From Clostridium pascui (lineage in GTDB: Bacteria; Bacillota; Clostridia; Clostridiales; Clostridiaceae), in contig NZ_JAFBDB010000003.1 of NCBI RefSeq assembly GCF_016908015.1, positions 248,001-312,000 on the forward strand: DNA of 64,000 nt, given 5' to 3'. Position numbers and translations under genes: made by a program. The stretch's first letter is position 1, and each line of letters starts with the position of its first letter. Positions 26,343 through 35,832 of the stretch are shown piece after piece. The notes below the pieces were generated by a model. It ran no database searches, was not told where the DNA came from, and worked only from the letters and a program-made list of their open reading frames with translations.

Positions 26343-28853
26343 TTACGCTTCTCTTCCACAGCAATTTTTATATTTTTTGCCGCTTCCACATGGACACAAG
26401 TCATTTCTTCCTACTTTATGTTCCTTTTTTACAGGTTCTTTTTTTGCTCCATCTCCACCTTCATAGTTAGTAGCAGTCTCCTTTGCTACTCGCTCTCTTT
26501 CAGGAGCGCTTTGAATTTGAACATGGAATAAATATTTTACAGTATCTACTTTAATACCATAAATCATTTCATCAAACATTTCACTTCCTTCAAACTGATA
26601 AGCTTGAACTGGATCCTGCTGCTTATACGCTCTAAGTCCCATACCTTGTTTTAAGTGATCCATGTTATCTATATGATCTATCCATTTGGTATCAACAACT
26701 CTTAATATTATAACTCTTTCTATTTCTCTCATTTGTTCGGAAGTAAAGTCTTCTTCCTTTTCTGCATACATATTTTCAGCTATAGTTAAAAGTTTTTCCT
26801 TTATTTCTTCATGAGATAGTACAGATAGCTGTTCAACTTTTACATAATCCTTTGGTAAATATATATCTTCAAGATAATCTATAAGCTTTGCTATATCAGC
26901 TTCAAGTTCATCCTCTACTCCTGAAATATGTGAATCCACTGCAGCGTATATGACTTCTCTTATCATTTGCTGAACTTGGTCCTTTAAGTCCTCACCCTCT
27001 AAAACTTCAGAACGCTGTTTATATATTATTTCTCTTTGTTTATTTATAACATCATCATACTGAATAAGAGTTTTTCTAACATCAAAGTTATTTCCTTCTA
27101 CCTTCTTTTGAGCATTTTCTATAGCTCCGCTAACCATTTTGCTTTCTATTGCTTCATCATCACCTAGCCCTAATTTTTCAACTATTCCCTTTAACTTATC
27201 AGATCCAAATATTCTCATAAGATCATCTTCTAAGGATACAAAAAATCTTGATTCACCTGGATCTCCTTGACGACCTGAACGTCCTCTCAACTGATTATCT
27301 ATTCTTCTAGATTCATGTCTTTCTGTACCTATTATCTTAAGTCCGCCAGCTTCTGTTACTCCTTCACCAAGCTTAATATCAGTACCACGACCTGCCATAT
27401 TTGTTGCAATAGTCACCATGCCATATTCACCAGCATGCGCTACTATTTCAGCTTCCTTTTCATGATATTTAGCATTAAGTACTTGATGTGGAACTCCCTT
27501 CTTCTTTAGCATTTCAGAAATAAGCTCAGACTTTTCAATACTTACAGTACCTACAAGTGTTGGTTGGCCCTTTTTATGTGTTTCTATTATTTCCTCTACT
27601 ATAGCCTTATATTTACCTTTTGCAGTTTTATAAATCACATCTGGCTGATCTTTTCTTATAACTGGTTTATGAGTTGGTACTACTATAACATCTAATCCAT
27701 ATATTTCTCTAAACTCATTTTCTTCTGTTAACGCTGTACCTGTCATACCAGAAAGCTTTTTGAATATTCTAAAGTAATTTTGGTAGGTTATCGTAGCTAA
27801 AGTTTTAGATTCTCTTTCTACTTTAACCCCTTCCTTTGCTTCTATCGCTTGATGAAGACCGTCACTATATCTTCTTCCTTCCATTACTCTTCCTGTAAAC
27901 TCATCAACTATCACTACTTCATCATCTTTTACTATATAGTCCTTTTCCTTCTTCATCATATAGTTAGCCTTTAATGCCTGAACTACATGATGTTGAACTT
28001 CCATATTTTCTGGATCTGCATAGTTTTCTAATCTAAAGTATCTCTCAGCCTTTTCTATACCTTCATCAGTAAGTATTACTGAATTCGCCTTTTCATCTGT
28101 AGTAAAGTCTTTTTCTTTTACTAAGGACTTAGCAAAATAATCTGCTACCTTATAAAACTCTGTGGATTTCTCTCCTTGACCAGAAATTATAAGTGGTGTT
28201 CTAGCCTCATCTATAAGTATTGAGTCAACTTCATCCACTATAGCAAAATTAAGTGGTCTTTGAACTCTTTCTTCTTTATATATAACCATGTTATCTCTTA
28301 AATAATCAAATCCGAATTCACTGTTTGTTCCATATGTAATATCTGAATTATATGCTTCTTGTCTCTCTGATGGTTCTAATTCATGCAAAATAACTCCTAC
28401 CTTAAGTCCTAAAAACTCATAAACAGGATTCATTATGTCCCTATCTCTTTTTGCAAGATAATCATTTACCGTAACAACATGTACGCCCTTACCTGATAGT
28501 GCATTTAAGTATGCAGGTAGAGTTGCAACTAGGGTCTTACCTTCACCAGTCTTCATTTCTGCTATTCTTCCCTGATGGAGAACAATTCCTCCCATAAGCT
28601 GTTCTCTATAATGTTTAAGCCCTATGGTTCTCCATGAAGCTTCCCTAACTACTGCAAAAGCTTCTACAAGAATATCATCTAAAGTTTCTCCATTAGCTAC
28701 TCTTTCTTTGAATTCTAATGTCTTATTTTTTAACTCTTCATCACTTAATACTTTTATTTTTTCATCTAATTCATCTATCTTATCAACTATAGGTACTATT
28801 CTTTTTAATTCCCTGTCACTGTAACTCCCAAATATCTTTTCCAGTAAACCCAT
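26343..28853 (-). CDS. secA: Preprotein translocase ATPase SecA
   Basis: SecA drives protein export through SecYEG. The sequence shows Walker [17 protein letters not shown] near residue 100, [15 protein letters not shown] near 207, the helicase motifs [13 protein letters not shown] and [10 protein letters not shown] near 485-530, and a C-terminal zinc SEC-C tail [14 protein letters not shown]. The 836-residue length is normal for a clostridial SecA1. It lies upstream of prfB in the same direction, with about 100 bases between them. No second SecA is in the window. Confidence 0.97.
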   Translation of the reverse strand: MGLLEKIFGSYSDRELKRIVPIVDKIDELDEKIKVLSDEELKNKTLEFKERVANGETLDDILVEAFAVVREASWRTIGLKHYREQLMGGIVLHQGRIAEMKTGEGKTLVATLPAYLNALSGKGVHVVTVNDYLAKRDRDIMNPVYEFLGLKVGVILHELEPSERQEAYNSDITYGTNSEFGFDYLRDNMVIYKEERVQRPLNFAIVDEVDSILIDEARTPLIISGQGEKSTEFYKVADYFAKSLVKEKDFTTDEKANSVILTDEGIEKAERYFRLENYADPENMEVQHHVVQALKANYMMKKEKDYIVKDDEVVIVDEFTGRVMEGRRYSDGLHQAIEAKEGVKVERESKTLATITYQNYFRIFKKLSGMTGTALTEENEFREIYGLDVIVVPTHKPVIRKDQPDVIYKTAKGKYKAIVEEIIETHKKGQPTLVGTVSIEKSELISEMLKKKGVPHQVLNAKYHEKEAEIVAHAGEYGMVTIATNMAGRGTDIKLGEGVTEAGGLKIIGTERHESRRIDNQLRGRSGRQGDPGESRFFVSLEDDLMRIFGSDKLKGIVEKLGLGDDEAIESKMVSGAIENAQKKVEGNNFDVRKTLIQYDDVINKQREIIYKQRSEVLEGEDLKDQVQQMIREVIYAAVDSHISGVEDELEADIAKLIDYLEDIYLPKDYVKVEQLSVLSHEEIKEKLLTIAENMYAEKEEDFTSEQMREIERVIILRVVDTKWIDHIDNMDHLKQGMGLRAYKQQDPVQAYQFEGSEMFDEMIYGIKVDTVKYLFHVQIQSAPERERVAKETATNYEGGDGAKKEPVKKEHKVGRNDLCPCGSGKKYKNCCGREA

Positions 28854-29045
28854 ATTCTTTCATCCTCGCTATATAAAATATTTATTGTATACCTTATAGA
28901 TTATAACACCTAATTTATTTGTATTCAACTTATTGTGGTTTTTGTTCATTCTAAATTCTTATTTCTATTATCTTAGAAATATAAGATAATTAATACAAAA
29001 AAACTCTATAACTAAAATATTTACTTTTTAATTTATCTACACTCC

Positions 29046-29078
29046 AAATTAAAATAGAGGGATTTCTCCCTCTATTTT
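29046..29078 (-). terminator. Terminator of hpf
   Basis: AAAATAGAGGGA (29051-29062) pairs perfectly with TCCCTCTATTTT (29067-29078), and the minus strand continues AATTTGGAG. The stem carries its own U-rich 3' arm. Confidence 0.8.
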
Positions 29079-29079
29079 A

Positions 29080-29613
29080 CTATCTTTCTGGTTCTATTAA
29101 ACCATAATCTCCATCTTTTCTCTTATAGATTACATTTACTTTTCCATTATCGTCACTTTCAAACACATAGAAATTATGTCCTAAAAGCTCCATTTGAAGC
29201 ACAGCCTCTTCTGCAGACATTGGTTTCATTGCAAATCTCTTTGTTCTTACTATGGCTGGTTCTGAAGTATCCATATATTGATCTTCAAAGCTTGAAATAT
29301 ACTGAAATCTTAAAGAATCTCCATTATTTCTTCTTTGAAGTTTTGTTTTTTGCTTTCTTATTTGTCTTTCTAATTTATCTAATACTAAATCTATAGATGC
29401 ATACATATCATCGCTAGTTTCTTCTCCCCTTAATATAACTCCATTGAAAGGTATTGTAACTTCGATAGTATGATCATTCTTATAAACACTTAGTGTAGCA
29501 GCTACCTCAACATTTGGACTAAAATACTTACTAAGTTTGTCCAACTTCTTTTCCACTATACTTTTCAAAGCATTTGTAAGTTCTATGTTTTTCCCTTTTA
29601 TAGTTACTCTCAT
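29080..29613 (-). CDS. hpf: Ribosome hibernation promoting factor, long form
   Basis: The 177-residue long HPF (also called RaiA in clostridia) inactivates and dimerises 70S ribosomes in stationary phase. The N-terminal domain (1-100) has MRVTIKGKNIELTNALKSIVEKKL and the beta-alpha pattern of S30AE proteins. After a linker, the C-terminal dimerisation domain (about 120-177) shows RFAMKPMSAEEAVLQMELLGHNFYVF and ends GLIEP. It follows the structured RNA described below, and a separate promoter is suggested at 29697-29669. Confidence 0.96.
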   Translation of the reverse strand: MRVTIKGKNIELTNALKSIVEKKLDKLSKYFSPNVEVAATLSVYKNDHTIEVTIPFNGVILRGEETSDDMYASIDLVLDKLERQIRKQKTKLQRRNNGDSLRFQYISSFEDQYMDTSEPAIVRTKRFAMKPMSAEEAVLQMELLGHNFYVFESDDNGKVNVIYKRKDGDYGLIEPER

Positions 29614-29668
29614 TATCTTCAGCCCCTCTCTTTAACTCTTAATAGAGTAATGTCTTGTTGTTAATTCT

Positions 29669-29697
29669 ATTTTAATACGAATCGCAACAAATAACAA
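29669..29697 (-). promoter_or_regulatory. Possible promoter of hpf
   Basis: Minus-strand TTGTTA (29697-29692) is 17 bases from TAAAAT (29674-29669). It lies after the terminator of the upstream RNA, so hpf need not depend on readthrough. The -35 is weak. Confidence 0.5.
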
Positions 29698-29763
29698 GTG
29701 GAATTTTTAGAATTTACAAAATATTAAATTAAATTTCAAATTCCAACAAAGTTTCCACAAAAA

Positions 29764-29798
29764 AATAAAATCTTATTGCTTAAAAACAATAAGATTTT
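29764..29798 (-). terminator. Terminator of the raiA-like RNA
   Basis: AAAATCTTATTG (29767-29778) pairs with CAATAAGATTTT (29787-29798). The minus strand runs on as ATTTTTTTG, a good U-tract. Confidence 0.9.
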
Positions 29799-30026
29799 TA
29801 TATTAAGTTAGCTGACCTGATCTTTGACCCCACACTCGCCTGCTGGAGCTTTTGCTACCCAGAATTACCCTCTCACTACTTACACTCTCGTTAAGATACA
29901 AAGCGTATCTCTTCGGCAGGACTTACTTCTAAGCCGCACCATGATCATTAAACATTTTATTTAATTTACGTGGATCGTTTTGCCTGCGACTGGCATCGAC
30001 TTTCAACCACAGACCTAACTCAATAT
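29764..30026 (-). ncRNA. raiA-motif-like structured noncoding RNA
   Basis: This GC-richer stretch in an otherwise AT-rich intergenic region has no open reading frame of note but many complementary segments on the minus strand, such as GGTCTGTGGTTGAAAGTCG, GGCTTAGAAGTAAGTCC and AGATACGCTTTGTATCTT. It starts just after a consensus promoter and ends at a strong terminator. Its place directly upstream of hpf (raiA) in a clostridium is the hallmark of the known raiA RNA motif, a conserved structured RNA. Identification is from position and gestalt, not from a covariance model. Exact ends are predicted from promoter and terminator. Confidence 0.8.
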
Positions 30027-30032
30027 AATAAA

Positions 30033-30060
30033 ATTATACCTTACTTTTTGCTGCAGTCAA
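30033..30060 (-). promoter_or_regulatory. Promoter of the raiA-like RNA, overlapping the comFC stop
   Basis: Minus-strand TTGACT (30060-30055) and TATAAT (30038-30033) are 16 bases apart. The -10 contains the stop codon of comFC, so the RNA has its own strong promoter inside the upstream gene. Confidence 0.85.
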
Positions 30061-30711
30061 GATATTAATTTTTTCCACTCCAGATTTTATTAGTTCATAC
30101 GAGCAAAAATATGCCGTAGACCCTGTAGTAAGCACGTCATCCACCAACAATACCTTTTTATTTTTTATCATATGAGATTTCTTAACTTTAAAACAATCCC
30201 TCATGTTTTCCCATCTCTGTTTTTTACTTAATCCTATTTGATCCTTAGTTTCCTTTGTTTTTATAAGACAGTGCGCCACAGGTATGTTAAGTTCCTTACT
30301 TAATAAATTACACAAAAACTTGCTTTGATTATATCCCCTAGACTTTAATGATCTTTTAGTCATAGGAACATAAGTAATAAAATCTATATCGTAATTTAAA
30401 TTCTTTATTCTATCCCTCATATAAAAGGCTATTACTTTTCCACTTTGAAAATCACTTTTATATTTAAGTCTTCTTATAAGTTCCATCATAGTTCCTGTAT
30501 AGTATGCGACACTATAGCAATTTATAAGCTTATCTAAACATCTCATGGTATAAACATTATGAGACAAAACTATATGCTTCTTGCATTGATCACATAGGCC
30601 AATTTTGTCTAGATAGCTTTCACATATTATACATTGAGACTTATTATCATATATAACTTCAAAAATACATTCCTTAATAAATTCTAATAACTTAAGAAAC
30701 CCATATCCCAT
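30034..30711 (-). CDS. comFC: ComF-family phosphoribosyltransferase-like protein
   Basis: This 225-residue ComFC homologue has an N-terminal zinc-binding pattern (CIICESYLDKIGLCDQCKK, two CxxC pairs) and a C-terminal type I phosphoribosyltransferase fold with LLVDDVLTTGSTA near residue 190 and the preceding RGYNQSKFL. In Bacillus, ComFC works with ComFA in DNA uptake, and related proteins are thought to act in DNA repair or recombination. It overlaps the end of the ComFA-like gene by 28 bases, so the two are translationally coupled. Zinc residues and the PRPP loop are intact. Confidence 0.9.
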   Translation of the reverse strand: MGYGFLKLLEFIKECIFEVIYDNKSQCIICESYLDKIGLCDQCKKHIVLSHNVYTMRCLDKLINCYSVAYYTGTMMELIRRLKYKSDFQSGKVIAFYMRDRIKNLNYDIDFITYVPMTKRSLKSRGYNQSKFLCNLLSKELNIPVAHCLIKTKETKDQIGLSKKQRWENMRDCFKVKKSHMIKNKKVLLVDDVLTTGSTAYFCSYELIKSGVEKINILTAAKSKV

Positions 30712-31700
30712 GCTTCTTTATTAAAACTCCTTGCTAACTCTTTAGCCTTATCCATATCCTCAGTTTCTTCATTTGATACATATATAACTTCCTTAAAATT
30801 TGATTCATAAGAATTTATAACTCCACAAAAGTGAAATAATTTTTTATAATCATATAACTTATAATCTGCGAAAAATACCATTAGATTTGTGTTCGCAAAA
30901 TACGTAGGTATATTTTCAAAGGTATATGTTATAAGAACCGCGCTTTTCACCTTAGCAAATTTTAAAAAACTTTTTTCTTTTCCCTCTTCCCAAGAACATA
31001 GCACACCCTTATTTAATTTTTTACAGTAAAATCTTATATAACTAGCTACCTTCAATCCCTTTTCTAGATCAGGTATATATATTACTACCTTTCTCTCCTC
31101 ATAAAGTGACCATTTTAAATAATCATATATTATATATGGTATATCTTCTTCCAAGTTTATCTTAGTAGTTATAGTTCTAGGTTCAACGATAGGATGAGGC
31201 CATTCACTTACAGGTATAATTATTTCCCTTTTTCCTTTAAATATACTTTCTACTCCGCAGTATATAAATTTACCTTCATGCTTACTCATCCTTGCCATTA
31301 TGTCTATGATTTCATATGAAGTATGATGCGGAAATGCTCTAGTATCATCAAATATAACTAAGTCAAAATCTCTCATGATTTCCAATGCATTAGCAGCCTT
31401 AGCTATGATAAATTTGCTTTTGAGTTTAATATCTCCTCGCCTCAAATAACTATATCCTCTAAAACTGCTATTCTTTTTTATTTTTTCTAGAATATCTACA
31501 TATTCTTCATCTTCATTACTTATATACAATATGCTTTTCCCTTTATTCATATAATCCAAAATACTATATATGAATATATCTGTAGATGCACAGGGAATGG
31601 TTATAATATTCAAAAATTGTTCATTTGAATATAACCATCTTTCTATCAATTGAGATGCTTTTTTTCTTTTTTCTCTTATTACAGCATTTTTAGTACTCAT
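30684..31700 (-). CDS. Degenerate ComFA-like protein, helicase motifs lost
   Basis: The 338-residue protein is co-linear with ComFA but lacks its ATPase residues. Where ComFA has Walker A GAGKT this has PCASTDIF. The ComFA DEVDAFP box reads FDDTRAFPHH. The region after SEWPHPIVEPRTI aligns with the known ComFA inter-domain segment, while the second RecA lobe lacks the ITTT-ERG and QI-GR-GR motifs (ITYTFENIP and LFHFCGVINS instead). The N-terminal zinc cysteines are absent. The ATG at 31700 is preferred over the GTG at 31709, because GGAG lies eight bases before it. It is 17 bases after recD2 and overlaps comFC. Recognition is by motif position, hence moderate. Confidence 0.7.
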   Translation of the reverse strand: MSTKNAVIREKRKKASQLIERWLYSNEQFLNIITIPCASTDIFIYSILDYMNKGKSILYISNEDEEYVDILEKIKKNSSFRGYSYLRRGDIKLKSKFIIAKAANALEIMRDFDLVIFDDTRAFPHHTSYEIIDIMARMSKHEGKFIYCGVESIFKGKREIIIPVSEWPHPIVEPRTITTKINLEEDIPYIIYDYLKWSLYEERKVVIYIPDLEKGLKVASYIRFYCKKLNKGVLCSWEEGKEKSFLKFAKVKSAVLITYTFENIPTYFANTNLMVFFADYKLYDYKKLFHFCGVINSYESNFKEVIYVSNEETEDMDKAKELARSFNKEAWDMGFLSY

Positions 31701-31716
31701 ATACTTCACTCCATCA

Positions 31717-33945
31717 CTAATCTTCTATAGCATTTTCTAAAACATTAGTTATTCTCCATTTTAGCAAAGAATATCTTTCAAAACTTCTATTATTATCTAT
31801 CATAAATTTCATAGCCTTTATTGAGCCTACTAGAACTACTAACTTCTTTGCACGAGTTATTCCTGTATAAAGCAAATTCCTATTCATAAGCATTGGAGGT
31901 CCCATAAACATAGGTATAATAACCACTGGAAACTCACTACCTTGGCTTTTATGTATGGTTACAGCATATGCTAAATCTATCTCATCTAAATAAGTATCTT
32001 CATAAACCACTTTTCTTTCTTCATCAAATATTATGCTTAAAGTGTTCTCTTCCTCATTTATTTCATCTATATATCCTACATCTCCATTAAACACTCCTAC
32101 CCCTTCTTCTTCCCCATCACCTTTAATTCTCTTCCATTTCAAAGAATAGTTATTCTTTATCTGCATTACCTTATCTCCAACTCTAAGCACATTATCTCTA
32201 GATTTCTTTTCATTTTTCCACTTTGCAGGCGGATTTAATACTTCTTGAAGTCCCTTATTAAGATTTTCTACTCCCAATATACCCTTCCTCATTGGTGTAA
32301 GTATCTGTATATGTTTTTGTTTATCCCATTCCTTATTAAACTTTGGTAACCTTTCACTTATAAGTGCCATTAATATATCCGATGTAGATGAGCTTTCTTC
32401 GCTATTTATAAAATAAAAATCCTTATCCCTTCCATTTAGCAAGGGCATTTCTCCATTATTTATTTTATGCGCGTTTACAGTTATCATGCTCTGCGCAGAC
32501 TGCCTAAAGATATCTTTAAGCCTGATTACCTTAACACAATTACTATCAATTAAATCTCTAAGTACATTTCCTGGCCCAACTGATGGGAGCTGATCCACAT
32601 CCCCAACAATTATAATCCTAGTCCCAAGCGCTATAGATTTAAGAAGATTATTCATAAGCATTATATCTATCATGGATGCCTCATCTATAATTACCGCGTC
32701 ACATTCTAGCGGAGTTTCTTCTGTTCTTGAAAACATCATGTCTTCATCTTCTCCTGCACCCATTTCTAAAAGCCTATGAATAGTTTTTGCTTCTTTCCCT
32801 GTAGCTTCCGTCATTCTCTTTGCAGCTCTGCCAGTAGGTGCCCCCATAAAAACCCTAAGTCCATGTTTTTCAAATATATATGTAATGCAATTTATTATAG
32901 TTGTTTTTCCTGTCCCTGGCCCCCCCGTTATAATTTCTACTCCATTAGCTACTGCACCCTTTATAGCTTCTATTTGAGAAGACGCAAAAGATATATCTCT
33001 CTCCTGCTCAAACTCCATTATTTCTTCATCTACATTCAGCTCCAACTCATCATATTTAGCTATAGATAAGGTCAGTATTTTCTTTGTTACCCCAAGCTCA
33101 CAATAATAATACGGAATAGTAAATATACATTCTTTATTGTTCACCGTTTCTACTTTTATTTTTCCATGAAATGCACTCTGCATTATTCCTTCTTTTATAT
33201 TTTCATCACTTACTCCTAATATATCTCTTCCTTCATTTAAGAGTCTTTCTACAGGCATATAAGTATTTCCCAACGCACAAAATTGATTTATTATATAATT
33301 TATTCCACTCTCTATTCTAAAGGATGAATTCAAATCTATTCCTAAACTTCTTGCAATCTTATCCGCAGTTTTAAATCCTATTCCTGAAATTTCTTCTGTT
33401 AATATATATGGATTTTCCTTTACAATTTTTACAGAATCAGCTTTAAATCTTTTATATATTTTCACACATTGATTAGGAGTAACTCCATAACTTTGAAAAA
33501 ACATCATTACAGTTCTTAATTCCTTTTGTTTACCATAAGACTCATATATAATAGCTATCTTTTTTTCTCCTACACCTTCTATTCCCCTTAACTTCTCTAT
33601 ATCATTTTCTAATATATTTAAAGATTCTTCTCCAAACTTCTCCACTATTTTTTTAGCAGTGACAGGCCCTATCCCAGCTATTACTCCTGATGCTAAATAT
33701 CTTTCTATACCACTTACAGAATCGGGTACCATTTCCTCACAACTTTCAACCTTAAACTGTTCTCCAAATTGAGGATGAACCGCCCACTGTCCTTTAAGCT
33801 TTAAACCCTGTCCTTCACTAATGTAGGGAATGCATCCAACAAAGGTTGTATAATAACTTTTATTATCTTTTAGTCTTGCTACTACATAACCATTTTCATC
33901 ATTTTTAAATATTATCGAATCTACAATTCCCTGTATTTCTTCCAT
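31717..33945 (-). CDS. recD2: RecD2-type DNA helicase (RecD/TraA family)
   Basis: A 5'-3' helicase that acts without RecBC. At 742 residues it has the RecD2-specific N-terminal OB and helix-hairpin-helix region (GVIAGIGPVTAKKIVEKFG; GEKKIAIIYESYG), Walker A GGPGTGKTT near 340, Walker B VIIDEASMID, VGDVDQLPSVGPG, and C-terminal AVTIHKSQGSEFPVV and YTGITRAKKL. All motifs are intact. It is the first gene of the recD2-comFA-like-comFC set, and upstream is the metK terminator. Role in repair or recombination is likely. Confidence 0.95.
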   Translation of the reverse strand: MEEIQGIVDSIIFKNDENGYVVARLKDNKSYYTTFVGCIPYISEGQGLKLKGQWAVHPQFGEQFKVESCEEMVPDSVSGIERYLASGVIAGIGPVTAKKIVEKFGEESLNILENDIEKLRGIEGVGEKKIAIIYESYGKQKELRTVMMFFQSYGVTPNQCVKIYKRFKADSVKIVKENPYILTEEISGIGFKTADKIARSLGIDLNSSFRIESGINYIINQFCALGNTYMPVERLLNEGRDILGVSDENIKEGIMQSAFHGKIKVETVNNKECIFTIPYYYCELGVTKKILTLSIAKYDELELNVDEEIMEFEQERDISFASSQIEAIKGAVANGVEIITGGPGTGKTTIINCITYIFEKHGLRVFMGAPTGRAAKRMTEATGKEAKTIHRLLEMGAGEDEDMMFSRTEETPLECDAVIIDEASMIDIMLMNNLLKSIALGTRIIIVGDVDQLPSVGPGNVLRDLIDSNCVKVIRLKDIFRQSAQSMITVNAHKINNGEMPLLNGRDKDFYFINSEESSSTSDILMALISERLPKFNKEWDKQKHIQILTPMRKGILGVENLNKGLQEVLNPPAKWKNEKKSRDNVLRVGDKVMQIKNNYSLKWKRIKGDGEEEGVGVFNGDVGYIDEINEEENTLSIIFDEERKVVYEDTYLDEIDLAYAVTIHKSQGSEFPVVIIPMFMGPPMLMNRNLLYTGITRAKKLVVLVGSIKAMKFMIDNNRSFERYSLLKWRITNVLENAIED

Positions 33946-34023
33946 ATAATCTTCTCCTGTTCTACTTAATACTATAAGGCGATATTTATAATATAATTAT
34001 AACATAATTATATTGATTAAATA

Positions 34024-34057
34024 AAAAAACCCCCTTCATGAATTGAAGGGAGTTTTT
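34024..34057 (-). terminator. Terminator of metK
   Basis: AAAAACCCCCTTCA (34024-34037) pairs with TGAAGGGAGTTTTT (34043-34056) with one mismatch, and the minus strand ends in a U-run. Confidence 0.85.
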
Positions 34058-34061
34058 ACTA

Positions 34062-35237
34062 CTATAAATATTTCTTTATTTCTTCTACCTTATTAAGTTT
34101 TTCCCATGGTAAATCTAAGTCATTTCTTCCGAAATGTCCATATGCTGCAACTTGTTTATAAATAGGTCTTCTAAGATCAAGATCTCTAATTATTGCACCT
34201 GGTCTTAAATCAAATACATTATTTATTATTTCAATAATTTTATCATGTTCAACTTTGTTAGTTCCAAAGGTTTCCACCTCTATTGATACTGGGTGCGCAA
34301 CACCTATAGCATAAGCTAGTTCTATTTCAAGCTTATCAGCTATTCCAGCAGCTACCAAGTTCTTAGCAACCCATCTAGCTGCATAAGCTGCAGATCTATC
34401 AACCTTTGTTGGATCTTTTCCTGAGAAAGCTCCACCACCATGTCTTCCATACCCACCATAAGTATCAACTATAATTTTTCTTCCTGTAAGTCCAGTATCT
34501 CCTTGTGGACCTCCAACAACAAACTTACCAGTTGGATTTATATAATATTTGGTTTTTTCATCGAGTAATTCATCTGGAATAACGGCTTTTATAACATGAT
34601 CCATTAAATCCTTATTAATCTGCTCCTGTGTCACTTCAGGTCCATGTTGAGTAGAAATAACGATTGCATCTATTCTCACTGGTCTATCATCTTCATATTC
34701 AACTGTAACCTGAGTTTTTCCATCCGGTCTTAGATAATCTAATGTCTCATTTTTTCTAACTTCTGTTAGTCTTCTTGATAATCTATGAGCCATTGCTATT
34801 GGCATCGGCATAAACTCTGGCGTTTCAGTAGCTGCATAACCAAACATCATACCTTGATCTCCTGCACCAACAGACTCAACCTCATCCTTACTAGCACCTC
34901 TTGATTCTAATGCGTCATCAACTCCCATTGCAATATCAGGAGATTGTTCATCTATTGAAGTCAACACTGAACAAGTATCAGCATCAAAGCCATACTTAGC
35001 TCTTGTATATCCTATTTCTCTCACTGTCTCTCTAACAACTTTAGGAATATCAACATAACATGATGTTGTTATCTCTCCCATAACCATAACCATTCCTGTT
35101 GTAGCCGTAGTTTCACATGCAACTCTTGCCTTAGAATCTTGAGCCAATATAGCATCTAATACAGCATCAGAAATTTGGTCACAAATTTTATCTGGATGTC
35201 CTTCAGTAACGGATTCTGATGTGAATAATCTTCTCAT
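34062..35237 (-). CDS. metK: S-adenosylmethionine synthetase
   Basis: MetK makes SAM from methionine and ATP. The protein is 391 residues with the expected [20 protein letters not shown] near 8-27, [12 protein letters not shown] (MetK signature 1) near 120 and [16 protein letters not shown] (signature 2) near 265. The active-site residues are present, and length is normal. It is monocistronic, preceded by a SAM-I riboswitch that should shut it down when SAM is high. The ATG follows AGGTGCAAAA. Confidence 0.98.
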   Translation of the reverse strand: MRRLFTSESVTEGHPDKICDQISDAVLDAILAQDSKARVACETTATTGMVMVMGEITTSCYVDIPKVVRETVREIGYTRAKYGFDADTCSVLTSIDEQSPDIAMGVDDALESRGASKDEVESVGAGDQGMMFGYAATETPEFMPMPIAMAHRLSRRLTEVRKNETLDYLRPDGKTQVTVEYEDDRPVRIDAIVISTQHGPEVTQEQINKDLMDHVIKAVIPDELLDEKTKYYINPTGKFVVGGPQGDTGLTGRKIIVDTYGGYGRHGGGAFSGKDPTKVDRSAAYAARWVAKNLVAAGIADKLEIELAYAIGVAHPVSIEVETFGTNKVEHDKIIEIINNVFDLRPGAIIRDLDLRRPIYKQVAAYGHFGRNDLDLPWEKLNKVEEIKKYL

Positions 35238-35273
35238 TTTTGCACCTCCAATGAAAAATATAATATGTAAAAT

Positions 35274-35300
35274 AAAAAAACCTCTTCGATAAGAAGAGGC
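35274..35300 (-). terminator. SAM-I riboswitch terminator
   Basis: CCTCTTC (35281-35287) pairs with GAAGAGG (35293-35299), and the A-run at 35274-35280 gives the U-tract on the minus strand. Confidence 0.9.
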
Positions 35301-35315
35301 TTAATTTGCATTCCT

Positions 35316-35418
35316 CTCTTATCTCGCAGAACAAACCTGCAGGAATTGGCACCTTGGTACAAAGTACTTGGTTGCCGGGTTTCATAGGGCCCTTTCCCTC
35401 CACCTCTCTTGATAAGAG
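35316..35418 (-). promoter_or_regulatory. SAM-I riboswitch (S-box)
   Basis: On the minus strand the leader reads CTTATCAAGAGAGGTGGAGGG, then CCCTATGAAACCCGGCAACC and GGTGCCAATTCCTGC, the conserved S-box core. Helix P1 is GATAAGAG (35418-35411) with CTCTTATC (35323-35316). It controls metK by SAM-dependent termination. Confidence 0.97.
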
Positions 35419-35441
35419 TTTTCTATTAAATTCACTAGCAT

Positions 35442-35470
35442 ATATTAGCACAATAATAATCTTGTGTCAA
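35442..35470 (-). promoter_or_regulatory. Promoter of the SAM-I riboswitch-metK transcript
   Basis: Minus-strand TTGACA (35470-35465) is 17 bases from TAATAT (35447-35442), just upstream of the aptamer. Confidence 0.8.
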
Positions 35471-35534
35471 TATCAAGTTTAATTGTTATGTATGGTATGA
35501 TCGACAATTTATAGGCTATTAAGCAAATGAATAT

Positions 35535-35560
35535 AAAAAAAGACACCTTTTGGTGTCTTT
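35535..35560 (-). terminator. Terminator of the tRNA cluster
   Basis: AAAGACACC (35539-35547) pairs with GGTGTCTTT (35552-35560), then a minus-strand U-run. It touches the CCA end of the last tRNA. Confidence 0.88.
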
Positions 35561-35644
35561 GGTGGAGGAAGATGGATTCGAACCATCGAAGTCACTGACA
35601 ACAGATTTACAGTCTGCCCCCTTTGGCCGCTCGGGAATTCCTCC
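35560..35644 (-). tRNA. tRNA-Tyr (anticodon GTA), copy 2 in transcription order
   Basis: The minus strand folds as a class II tRNA with acceptor GGAGGAA/TTCCTCC, anticodon loop TGTAAAT giving GTA, a long variable arm, T-loop GGTTCGAATCC and encoded CCA. It is identical in the mature sequence to the copy at 35748-35832. Confidence 0.96.
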
Positions 35645-35650
35645 ATATAA

Positions 35651-35725
35651 TGGAGCTGGCAATAGGAATCGAACCTACAACCTGCTGATTACAAGTCAGC
35701 TGCTCTACCGTTGAGCCATGCCAGC
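35651..35725 (-). tRNA. tRNA-Thr (anticodon TGT)
   Basis: Acceptor GCTGGCA/TGCCAGC, D-arm GCTCAACGGTAGAGC, anticodon stem CTGAC/TCAG around TTGTAAT giving TGT, T-loop GGTTCGATTCC and encoded CCA. It lies between the two identical tRNA-Tyr genes. Confidence 0.96.
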
Positions 35726-35747
35726 ATATGGATATATTAAATTGTTG

Positions 35748-35832
35748 TGGTGGAGGAAGATGGATTCGAACCATCGAAGTCACTGACAACAGATTTACAG
35801 TCTGCCCCCTTTGGCCGCTCGGGAATTCCTCC
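35748..35832 (-). tRNA. tRNA-Tyr (anticodon GTA), first in transcription order
   Basis: Same sequence and structure as the copy at 35560-35644, including the long variable arm and encoded CCA. The three tRNAs read Tyr-Thr-Tyr on the minus strand. Confidence 0.96.

Noticed and set aside
29810-30030. GC-richer segment as a hidden protein gene
   Set aside because: Stops occur in all frames; structure, promoter and terminator point to RNA.
35203-35451. 82-residue open frame upstream of metK
   Set aside because: It covers the SAM-I riboswitch and overlaps the metK start; the structured RNA explains the conserved bases.
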